Shown in pieces: positions 45,301 through 57,614 of a stretch of DNA of 64,000 nt. A program made the position numbers and the translations under genes. Positions within the stretch are counted from its first letter, which is position 1. Each line of letters begins with the position of its first letter. The stretch covers positions 14,459,501 through 14,523,500 of the forward strand of contig CM037596.1 of NCBI GenBank assembly GCA_021018995.1, written 5' to 3'. Below the pieces are notes generated by a model. That model made no database searches and was not told where the DNA came from. It worked only from the letters and a program-made list of their open reading frames with translations. This stretch comes from Chloranthus sessilifolius. Taxonomy: Eukaryota > Streptophyta > Magnoliopsida > Chloranthales > Chloranthaceae.

Positions 45301-48300
45301 AGGACATCTCAAATATCTTAATCAGGTTGGATGAAATGGAGACAAGTAAGCGCAGTATGCCGCGATCTAAAAGTTCCACTTTGATTGAATGGATGTTTTT
45401 ATAAGACAACGATAAGGCCTGCCATATTATATGGTGCAAAATGTTGGACTACGCAAAAGCGACAAGAAGATAGAGTGCATGGGTCAAAATATCGTCCGAT
45501 ACCGATACGTATCGGTATTGAACTAGGACGATACGATACATTCAATGTATTGTATCGTCCTATTTGTATGGAAACCCTGGACGATACATTCAATGTATCG
45601 TCCAGTACATTGAATTTCCGATACGTATCGTTTTGGAGCTCGGACGATATGTATCGGTAGAGCGAAATTTTAACCCATGATAGAGTGCATGGGGTTGAGA
45701 TGCGTATGTTAATGTGAATCATTGAATGTGTGGAGTAACATGAAAAGATAATATTAGGAATTAGTACATAAGAGGAAATTCGAGAGTGTACCAGTAAAGG
45801 AAAAATTATGAACTGCCACTTGAGTTGGTTTGGACGTGTCAATCGGAGGTCAGAAGCAGCCCTTGTACGAAGGATTGAAATGCTACAAGCACAACGAAGT
45901 ATGAGAAGGGTAAGACCAGCGAAGAGCCGAAGACTTGGTGGCAAGCAGCGAGAAGTGACATGAAGGGTTGTGAGTTACAGAGTGCTTAGCGCTAATTAGA
46001 AATGAGTGGAGGAATAAGACTCGCAAAGCCGACCTCGAATAGATGGCATAAGGCTAGGATGAGGTTCACAACAATTTTGTGAGATAAATTATTGACTTTG
46101 CGGTTTTTGGAGATGGCCAAGCAGTCTCAGGTACTAATCCACTGCTTAAGGAGTGTTTGGCTGGTCTTAATTAATGTGTTATGTAACGATTAAATAATCT
46201 TTTTCATGAATTGGGCAGTGTGTTGTTTGGTTGGTCACCAAAACACTTAGTGGGCCAATTATTTCATTTGTATTTCCACCCATCTTCATAAATGAGTAGA
46301 ATTTTACATGAAGTCTGTTTCATATCACTCGCAAAGAAGTAGTCATGAATGCTATGAGGAACAAATTGCACAGATAGAGTGACAACCCCCCCTAAGCTTG
46401 TCAGCAGAGTCACAAAATTGCCGAATTTTTGAAAAATTCACGAATAATTCTCAAATTTAAGGTTTTGTGAATTAATCCCGAATAAAAAAATCGCGTGTTC
46501 ACAAAAATTCGCGAATTATTCCCGAATTTTCCAAAAAATTGTGATTTTAAATATATATTTAAATTTTTTATAGTTTTAAATCTTTTTTTTTATTATTTTT
46601 CTCTCCGATTTTTCCTCCGAATATTTCCTTGAACTTGCCGGATTTTCCGAATTTAACCTCGCCGAATCATTTCAGAACCCTGACTTGGTGACTATGCTTG
46701 TCAGTTTGCTTATGGATGGTAGGCTGGTCTAATTCTCTATTAATTTCTATGTAACTTAAGAAACTCATGCCCCCTGTGAAATCAACTTCGTGATAACTCA
46801 TCGGAGGTTTTGGTATTTGTTGCAACTTAAAGATGTTATCAAGGATGAATTGGCTACTGTGGCTACTTACACAAGCGATCAACCAATATACATATGACAA
46901 TTTTCCGATTATCATTAGGAATACTTTACAAGAAATCTATTGAGATATTGGTCTATTTTAACTCATAAAAGAAAAGATGTTGCTCCACATCTGGATGAGG
47001 ATGGGAAGCACTTTTAATGACCTCGTTTTGCTCACTATCTCACCTCATTGCATTTGACATTTGTCACACTCTAGGAAAAATTATTAAATGTCGAGCTATA
47101 TACCCTTCCAACAAAGGGCTTAAGGATTCACTTATTTGTCATAAAGGATCGTTATTGTCTTAATGGGGGTGCCCTATCCAACTCTTTTGGAATAGATATT
47201 TGCAGGATGTCAATATTAGGTATATCTTGCATTGTAACTCTCCTTCTTGCCAACTATACCCATACCTTGCCATGGGATCTTCTTGTTATTAATATTAATG
47301 CTACTAGTGTGTGGGGTGTGTCTATTAATATTGGGTCTGTTTATCTTATTATTCACTTAATATAAATGCTAGTGGGATCATAGAACTCACTAAGCCTTCT
47401 CTCTTTCTCTCTCTCCTTGTCTATTTCCATTAATCCTAAACCTAATATTTCCTTCCTAACTCTAATATCATTCATCTAAACCTAATACCACTTTATCCTA
47501 ACCTTCATCTTGGTATCAGAGCATACATATCCCCGTGACTCTTCTTCTTCCAGCTAACATCATGCTGATGACGTCAGACTGATGTCAGCTATGGTCAAAA
47601 TTGTTGACCTGAAACCTCCAGAGGCGTGTCTTCCTCCTACAGCCCTCAGTTCTTCTCTTGCACATAACTCCAGACAGAAACATAGATTTTATTTTTTAGA
47701 GGGCTAGACTTGCATCAAAATCATTCCTGGAGTCCTTCTTTACTGACAACAGTGGTGTTCTCTGTGGTTCTTCGATGAGGAATCAAGGTGTGTCATCCCT
47801 TGATGCCGTTGTCTCTTGTTGATGTTTTAAAACAGAAATCGATGCTGCCAATCTGAAGTGGTGGCTATCTGTGTTTTTTATTTTTCAAGGTGATGGATTC
47901 CTTTTAGGTGCTGGATTCGTCTCCTCAAAGCATTTGTATCAGCAGCAGACCTGCTCCGATGATCTTCCATATTGATATCGCTTCGTCCTTTGTCTTGAAC
48001 CAGTGGCGTTGATTTCCGGTTCACTGAAATCTGATTATCAAATCTACTGGTATGTGGATTAGTTCCTTTTTTCGCCTCTTTGTCAATCTGGCCTATGGAT
48101 CCTCCTCCTGGCTTCCTGCTTCAGGGGGAGATTGGTAATGTTTGCCGCCTTCGGAAGTCTATATATGGGTTGAAGCAGTCTGTTAGGGCATCGTTTCACC
48201 ACTTTAGCAGTGCTGTTATTGATTTAGGATTTCAGAGATGCCACTTAGATCATACTGTATTCATTTGCTCCAGTCCTTCTGGTCGTACCATCCTTCTTGT

Positions 48301-51300
48301 CTATGTAGACGATATTATTCTTACTGGTGATGATCATGTTTTATCAGTTGGACTAAAAGTGAATTGGGCAGAATATTTGAAGTTAATTTAAAATACTTTC
48401 TTAGATTAGAAATTGCTAGATCGTAGAGAGAAATATTTGTCTCTCAGAGGAAATATGCCATAGATTTGTTGCATGGCACTGGAATGTTGGGTTGCAAACC
48501 TGCAACTACACCTATAGATCAAAAGTTTTCTATTTATGAGAAGGATGGTGATTTACTTTCAGATCCTCATGAGTATCAGAGTTTGGTGGGGAGATTGATT
48601 TATCTCACTCTCACGAGACTTGATATTACATTTGTTGTCAGTCTTGTGATCCAGTTTATGCATGCTCCTCACATTGTCCACCTCGCTGTAGTTCGTTGTA
48701 TCCTTAGATATATAAAGTTCAGCTCGGGTATGAGCATTTTTGCTTCTGCTGATGTAGATTGGGCTGGATCCATTACTAATCGTCGGTCCACTTCAGGATA
48801 TATTGTGAATTCTTGGGAGACAACGTAGCTGCTTGGAAGAGTAAGAAGCAGACCGTTGTGTCTAAATATAGTGCAAAAGTCGAGTACAGAGCTATTGCAC
48901 ATGGAACGTGCGAAGTCTTATGATTACTCTCTCTTCTATCTGAACTTGACTATTCCATCTCAGATTCTACTCCTCTTCATTGTGATAACGAGGCAGCCGA
49001 GAAGATTGCTTCCAATTCTGTTATCCATGAGAGGACCAAGCACATTGAGATCGATTTTCATTCCGTTTGAGAGAAAGTGTGAGACAAGACACTTATTTTA
49101 ATTGATATTACATCTTCTCAACAACCTGTAGATATTTTGACTAAGGCTGTTGGACCTCGCACACTTAGTGATATTGTTGTCAAGCTGGGTATGGTTGATA
49201 TGCATGCTCCAGCTTGAGGGGGAGTGCTAGTAATATTAATGCGCTATTAGTGTGTGGGGTGTGTATTTATCTTATTATTCACTTAATATAAAGCCTTCTC
49301 TCTCCTTTTCTATTTCCATTATTCCCATGCCTAATATTTCCTTCCCAACTCTAATACCATTCATCTAAACCTAATACCACTTTACCCTAACCTTCATCTC
49401 TTCTAAATAGATTGTTAGTCTCCCATGTTCTTGTATGATGCTTCCCATACCCTTGGGTTGCAGAAGTGTGGTCTATCCCTCTGCTGCTACGAGAGGTTGT
49501 CAATTATTACGTGTCACTACTTTCACGATATATTATATTGTAATCATACCCCTAACTCTTTTTTATTGACTTTGTTTATTAGTAGAGAATCTTTACTCCA
49601 TGAAGCTTTTGAGGTTGTGATGAGTGGTGTAGACACCGTGAAGCTTCCAATCCTCTTACCAAGAGATTCATTTCCTACTGATTGTAAAACTTTTCTCCAA
49701 CTTTATCATCATGATCATTTCTTCCTCCTTCCCATGCTAGGCGCTTTTTCCTCAATAGGCACCGTCTCAACTCTGTTGGCAAATTTGTGGGTAGGCACCG
49801 CTTAGGGAGTGCCACTACCTAGGTATAGGGCACTTATGCTTTACCTGCCTTGGATTCCATAAGGAGACATACAGAATTCTAGGAGGGCACTTAGGTGGGC
49901 CTCAAGTAAGATGACAAATACTGCAACTAGGCTTTATAATGATTATTATTATTTCTATTTTTAGAAAAAAAATAATCATAGTCCTAATCAAATATTATCC
50001 TTAAACTCTTAAAGAAAAGATGAGCAGCCATTTACACCCTTGACGTTAAACTACATACTTGAGAGAATCCCTACTTGACCAAAGGTACAATCCCTTAAGA
50101 ATTCATTTTTTCAATTTTTTATAGACTAGTTAGAATGGAAGATAACTATCTTGAATTTTTTTCATTTATATCAAATTTGCTTTTGATTTGATTAGTATTG
50201 GTCAATAGATTTCTTAAAATTCTAAAAGTTTAAGCTATTATGTTCTCAAAATAAGTTATGTACTTGTTATTTTTTAATTTTTTTTTAAATTTGTTAATTG
50301 TTGATTGCTAGTTGTTACTGTACTATTTCAACCTACAATTTTGCATGATGGTTGAAACTTAATGATGAGGACATCAACTTAACCAACCGATGCCACGAGC
50401 CAGCTTCATCTGTGATGAAATATTTTGGGTATGGGAGAATTGATGGGGACGCCGACATCGAGGACCTAGGGTTCAAGCCGTACAAGGTGTACTAGTGGCG
50501 GAAAAAGTAAGGGAAGGACTAGGGAGCGTCAAGAAACGTCGAGGAAGGGTCCTAGGGGTCAGCCCATGAGGCACACAAGCTTCAGGCGACGGACGTTCGT
50601 AGACTTTGGACGGGCGCCTGGTTTTTCAGGGTCTCACTGTTTTCGTGTGACGAACGTCTGTGAGCCCCAGGACGGACGTTCGTGAAAATCTCCGCCCCAA
50701 CGGCTTAAGTGATGTATTTGTCATTTTTATCCTTAAATTTTATTCTTTTGTTTCCAAGTGTAAATTTATCACTTAGGGTAACATGGTATTTTCTATTTTT
50801 AGGTTTATTCCCTTGTAATGGCTATAAAGCCTAATTTGTAAGCTATTTTTGGCACTTGATGATTGATTAATGAGAATGCATTACATTTTGGCTTGTGAGA
50901 AGCTTGAAGAGTGAGTCTTCTTCCCCGAGAGGGGCTTGGTGTGAGGCCAAGGGTGAGATGCCCACGTTACTTTGATTTTCTCCTTTACATTTTGTGCTTA
51001 TTTGATTTCCTACTTTCTCCTTGAATCTTTGGCATCCTCTTTTCCTCCTTTTAATTAATTTTCCCATTTTCCAACCCTAGATCTAGAATAACCTTGATGT
51101 CTATCCTTATGGATAGAATCCAATCCTAGCTCGTCGGTCCATAACCGTTGTTGGATTCGAGCTTGCTCGATGTGAGCTATTTCGATTCCAAAGCCCTAGC
51201 GAGGAGCTATCGATTCTACCGCGACCTACAATCAAACGCCTAGACCTAGACGAAGCGAGAGTTTTATCTCTCGGATCTCCTCAGCCGGCCATCCTAACGG

Positions 51301-54300
51301 AACTGGTGCGTCGGATTGGACCCTATGTGAACCAAAACATGGACACCTAAGTGGAATCCTGAGAAACCCGAAGGTATCGCTTTAATTTGTGGTTGATTGA
51401 TTAATTAATTAGTTTAATTTCGGTAAAATCATCATATCATGGACATTCACGGATCTTAGGGTCGTTGTCCATAACCGTTGTTGGACTCGAGCTTGCTCGA
51501 TTTGAGCCGTTAGCCGTTTCAATTCCAAAGCTTAGCGAGGAGCTATCGATTCTTCGCGAGCTACGATCTAACGCCCCGACCTAGGTGAAGCGAGAGTTCT
51601 ATCTCTCGGATCGCCTCTTCCGCCATCCTAACGGATTTGGCGCGTCGGGTTGGACCCTACGTAAACCAAAGCATGAACACCTAAGCGGAATCCCGAGAAC
51701 CCGAAGGTATCGCTTTAATTTGTGGTTGATTGCTTAATTAATTAGTTTAATTTCGGTAAAATCATCATATCATGGGCATTACGGATCTTAGGGTCGTTGT
51801 CCCGTGTCACTTAATTAGTATATAATCACTTTTTTATCATTATCTATTATTTGCCACATATTTATCATTCATAATCGATCCTCTACAAACTGCTATAATA
51901 ATTTAAAAAGTTACAACATTACTGGACCTGCCTAGGCTCTACTTACTGGGTCCATCGCCTGGGTCTTGCCTAATGCCTTTAACGGCTATGCGTCTCAATA
52001 TTACTGGTATGATGACGGAGATGTCTTGGGGAGATGTTGAGGTCTGTAAGCCCTTCCACCCCAGTCAACCCCTCTTACTTACACCTCAGTACACCTCCAG
52101 GCTTACGCCTCAGCTCACTGGGCCTAAGTTCACCTTTTAGAATCTTGATTGATTAAATTCTGAAAGTAGATGTTGACATTGAAATGTTTCAGCACTATCA
52201 ATTTACCACATTTCTTAACACAATTGTTATACACAAGACTTGCAGAAAACGTTGTCCTTTGTGTTCTGTTCAGTTCATTGGAGAACTACTGTATTAATGG
52301 TTTCCATGTTTCATGAATGCTCGTAAGTTTATTAATTTTTTTGTATACTTCATCCTGTATTTTGTTCCGAGTGTCAGGCCTGGCCATGTGGCATTCCTTT
52401 CCTAAGATAAATAAATGAACTTTGCTCTTAAGCTGCATATGCCACTATAATTTATTTTTATTTTATTTTGAAAAATTTGGTGCTCATTGATAAATCATTC
52501 TTGTTAATCAATCTAATAAGTTTCGCACTAAAGAATTCCCTTCATGTTTGTGCATAGTCAAACAAGCAGAGGAACATTTTCTGCTTTCGGGAAGTGCAGA
52601 TGGTGTCATCATTGTGTGGGCAATATCACTTAAAACTGGACAGGTACTACCTAGATTATCCTGCATATGTATTTTACTCAGTCTTGCTTTGTAAAGTGTA
52701 CTTTGACTTAAATGATTGCTTTTTTGTGGCCTCATTTAGCAGAAGGTTTAATCATTAAAAAAAACTGAATATATCATATATATTCCTTAGGGAATAATGA
52801 CTCATGACTGACATTTAAACACCAAAATGGTGTTTAAATGATCTTACCCCAATAAATTGGATTTTTTTATCTTACTCCATTGAAGTGTGATTTATTATTA
52901 TGCCATGTGATGAACCAAGTGGCAATCCATCATTAGAACTTTTCTTAGCCAAAGAATCATCCCTATAAGTGGTTGTGAACCATCCGATTGGTGAACTTTA
53001 ATCGGTTGGTATTAAAATGTACAGATCGGATAATTCAAATCTCCCTAAAACACCAATTTTGGGCCCATTGCCCTTCAATGTATGGTCTATCACTTTGACA
53101 GTATAGATTACCCACATCCTAAACCATCAATGGTGTATGATCATTTAAGTGTCATTTTGGTGTTTAAATGATGGTCAGGAGAGTCATGCCCATTCCTTAT
53201 CCATCCAATTGATACAATACAGGGGTGAGCATATTAATTGGAGCTTTATTTTCATATTTAAATATACATTATGCTGTCTAAGGATTTTTTTATCAGTAAA
53301 TTCAAGGACCTTATTAGCTTGTTGATCATTCTATACTTGTTTCAAATTTTGCTGATTGGTATCATGGTAGACATCTTTATCACTCTGGTTCTTAATTTAG
53401 CTTTTCTTCACTTATTTCCACAGTGGAGACATGTACTACAAGTACCACAACCACACAAAAAAGGGGTTACCTGCATTACTGGACTTATGGTTTCTCAAAA
53501 TGTTGCAATCTTTGCTTCCACCTCTTCTGATGGTACAGTTTTTGTATGGGAGATGACCTTTCCATCTACTACAGGAGGTAAGTCGAATCCTCACAAAATA
53601 GTTTAGAGTACGTTGCAGATCTTATGTATCAATGTTCTTATAATTATGGTTTAAAATACCTTACAATATTGAGAAGTATGGCTGTCAAAGGGTCGGATAG
53701 TGTCAAAATTTTGGCTGCCTAATAAGAAAATCTCAAATGCACGACCCGACCTGAAAGCCCGACCTGATAAAAAGCCCATATTTTATACCTTTTACATGTA
53801 AAATAGCAGGTCGGGTCGGATGTCTCACTCACGACCCGACCGGACGGGCCAAATTTATTTACCCAACTTGGTGAAATATCATGTTGGGTATTGGGTCGTC
53901 CCGACCCGTTGCCAGCCCTATTGATTAGCGTCGGTCGACGTGTCTTTGTATTGTGGTCTTGCAATATGAACCTGTATCTTATATTTGATTATGCAAGGCC
54001 TATCATGCCTTATTATTTTTTCACATGCTATGGTCTGATATAATCCCTTTTTCCTGCAGTTTATTTAAAGATTCAGTATTTGAAGTTATTGTTAAAAAGG
54101 AAAAATAAAACAGTAGTTGAGATTTTCAAAGTTGCTTATGAAATCTGGTTTCCTTCTGCATTATTTTGTATTTGTGCTATCCATAAATTTAGCTTACCTG
54201 ATGCCAGCTTCATGTGAGATAATAGTTATATGCTGCCAATCACTGGATGTTTTCTAATTTTATACATTGTAAAAGCCTATTTAAAGGCCGCTAATTTAGA

Positions 54301-54669
54301 GTTGAATGAATTATTTTATTTGGAACTTTTGAAAAATCATACTAGCAGCGGTTAGTATTTGGTGTTCCTGTGGGTTCACTGGCGGAGGAATTTTGGTGGG
54401 ATATTCCTTAATTAAACCACTTTGGAAGACTAATTTCAGCCTTCCTGCAAGGTTTGCTAGTATTATCTTATGTTCCTTAGACAATTGTCAAAAGCCCGTC
54501 TAGGGGGTTGGCACTTAGCATAGCTTGCTTACACGTAGCTCGCTTTGCATTTATAAGGATAGGATCTTTAGTTTGGGGTCTGTTGCCCTAGCAGGTCTTC
54601 CTAAGCTGTTCGTAATGGAATATAATGAGGGTGATAAATACCTGTACTAAGCTTTGCAGAAGGTCCATT

Positions 54670-54700
<31 letters not shown>

Positions 54701-57581
54701 ATATATATATATATATAAATGACTATATCTGTATCCAATTATCATCCTTTAACCTTTAAAAACTCTTTCTGTTTTAGGAAAAAATGAAATTTGTACTCGA
54801 AATCTCAACACTATATGGTTGCAGAATTAATGGAATCACCACTTGGGCAAATCCCTTAAAAACCATATTTTACCCATATTTTATAGATCCATCTTAATGA
54901 AATTGGATAAAATTGATTCTTGAAATTTTGTCAATTTTTTCTTATCGGATCAAATCAACTTTAGGTTTGATTATTGTTGATCAATTGATGTTTCTTTTAT
55001 CCAATGACTATACTAATATGTTTTCAGAACTAAATGATGTACTGTTATTGTTTCTTGCCTTTTAACTTATTAGCTAATGCTTGCTAGTTGTTAGTTTGCT
55101 CTTTTAGCTATGATTGTACATGACAGTTGATACTCAATATGTACTCGTTTTGATAAATTTCCCGATACTTGACGACTGTAACGCACTTATCACGATTTAA
55201 TCTTGATCAATTATTGAGAAGTGTAAAGATTATGTCTTGCAGCCTGTGAACAATCACTTAATTATTTTATTGATACGAGTTGTGAATCTGCCCATCATGT
55301 CCTGAATCGATTTGGGACAATAATATTTAATGCATCTCAACGTGAATCTTATGTTGTCTGGCCAAGGGGTGCAATTGAGATAATGCTTACCTTAGCGCCC
55401 AGAGTATGGACTCACAAATTTGGGGCTGGGGCAGACAATTGAGAAATATTAATACTGCTAAATTTATCAACTATTCAACTGATTTATGCTTATAGTTTAA
55501 ATGCTTCTTGTTATTTTGTTACCATGTAAATTCATGATGTGGTTGTTGCAGGTAACTGTAAATTGTCGTGCCTGGAATCTCTCTGTGTGGGCTCAAAACC
55601 CATGGTTGCACTTTCGCTAGCAGAATTACCGGGGAATGCTGGACATATAATTTTAGCAATGGGGGGCCTAGATAACAAGATTCATCTTTATTGCGGGGAG
55701 AGAACAGGGAAGGTTTGTATAGGACATTTTTTTCCTTGGTTCGTCGTCGCAAAGTTGGGAGTCGGCAATAAATCGGCAAGGGTCTTAGTATCGAGGAAAA
55801 TAAAAGAATAATATAAATAATATATTTCAAATTAAAAATAATGATTTTAATGAATAAAATAGGCAAAATCTAAAGGTTTTTAATGAATGAACTGAACAAA
55901 ATAGTATGAAACCTAAAGATTTTTTTCTCCATTAAGTATAAGTGACAAAAAAGAGGGGGAAAAGAGAAAAAAATCGTACCACATCACAAACATCGCCAAT
56001 TCGACTCTGCCAATTAATTGGTGATAAAGTCGTGATGGCTGAAAGTCGCAGATCTTTTCCAATCTTTTTAGAAAGTCGGAGACTTTTGTGAGTATTGATT
56101 TAAGTATAGTCACCAAATTCTCCGAATATTTGAAAATTTCGCGAATAATTCACGAATTTGAGGTTCTACGAATTATTCCCGAATTTACGAAAAATTCGTA
56201 TATGTTTAAATTATTTGGGAATTTTGCGAATAATTCACAAATAATTCAAGTTTTTTTTAATAACCTATGACTTTTAATATTTATACTTTTTAATTTTTTT
56301 TTCTCCAAAATTTTCCCCGAACTTACTGGATTTTGCTGAATTTTAATCTTGCCGAACCCTGACTTGGTGACTATGGGTTTAACTACCTGCTCATCATCTT
56401 TTCAGCAGTGTAAACTTTGTTATATTTATGTTGTCAGTTTGTTCTCGCTTGTGAGTTGAAAGGGCACACCGACTGGATCCGAAGTTTAGACTTTTCATTA
56501 CCCATTTGCACTAACGGTATAAAGGATAGTCTTCTCCTTGTAAGTTCATCTCAGGACAGAACTATACGCATATGGAAGACGGCCTTGCATATATCTTCAG
56601 CTAATTCTACAGTGCCATACAGGAAAGGAGAAATAGGCTTGAAGTCTTATATTGAAGGTCCAGTACTTGTGGCTGGTTTTGCCACTTATCAGGTATCTTT
56701 AGAATCTCTGCTTATTGGACATGAGGACTGGGTTTATTCAGTGGAGTGGCAGCCTCCTTTGATTGCATCTACGGAGGGGGGTGAGTGGTATCAACCTCAA
56801 AGCATCTTATCTGCATCTATGGACAAAACAATGATGATATGGAGACCTGAACGAACCATCGGCATCTGGGTAAATATGGTTACCGTTGGGGAACTAAGTC
56901 ATTGTGCCTTAGGATTTTATGGTGGCCATTGGGGCCCAGATGGGGATTCAATTTTGGCACACGGATATGGTGGTTCTTTCCATATGTGGAAAAATATTGG
57001 CGTGGACTTTGAAAATTGGCAGCCGCAAGTAGTTCCATCAGGTCACTGTGCTGCAGTAACGGATATTGCATGGGCTAGGTCTGGCGAATATTTGCTATCA
57101 GTCAGTCATGATCAGGTAATATATTTGCTTTGTATATTATGCAGCCTCCTGAATTTGTAGAAGTTATTTCAACAGTATTATGTGTAGTTCTTGATTCGTT
57201 TAGGTTGGCTGCTGGAAAACTTTTTCCTTTATATTTTCTTTTGGCATCTTCGAGAAAACCTACTTAGAAACTAAATTTCTGGTTTCTAGTGATGCGAGCT
57301 GCAGCTTGTTCCGGCAAAGAACTAGAAGAAATTACCCATGAGAATTAAAATAAGAAACTAAAATACCCAAGAGAACTAGAAGGAAAAAAGAAGAAAACCA
57401 GCTTTCTTCTATTAATATTCTGTACCCTAACCTTTGAAATTGTTTCTAACTTAAGAAAGTCAAGAATTATGAGGCTGCTGACTCTCGCATTCTCCCCTGT
57501 TTTTTCCAGCGTATATCCGTATCTCTACATACCTTTTCTTTCCCTGTTTACCTCTAAAGTTAAGTACATATCATCTAAGGT

Positions 57582-57614
<33 letters not shown>

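Larger units (their letters stand above)
47284..49399 (+). mobile_element. Short Ty1/copia retrotransposon in ELP2 intron 2
   Basis: The LTRs are 47284-47510 (227 bp) and 49225-49399 (175 bp), and both carry TATTAATGC, GTGTGTGGGGTGTGT and CTAAACCTAATACCACTTTA. The flanks are a perfect 5-bp duplication CTTCT (47279-47283 and 49400-49404). The primer site TGGTATCAGAGCA follows the 5' LTR exactly, and TTGAGGGGGAG precedes the 3' LTR. At 2.1 kb it is much shorter than a complete copia element and only the C-terminal RT and RNase H part is recognisable. Fossil with several breaks. Same strand as ELP2. Confidence 0.92.
50441..51809 (+). mobile_element. Probable solo LTR in ELP2 intron 2
   Basis: Starts TGATGGGGACGCC and ends ...CCCGTGTCA, short inverted ends. 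It contains a TATA-like GGCTATAAAGCC at 50820-50831 and three ACGTTCGT-type palindromes 140-230 bp upstream of it, plus a 330-bp tandem duplication. No target duplication was seen, so the boundaries are tentative. Confidence 0.42.

Noticed and set aside
45399-45944. 181-residue minus-strand ORF
   Set aside because: It crosses a MITE and the LINE remnant antisense; the LINE-like protein signal is on the plus strand.
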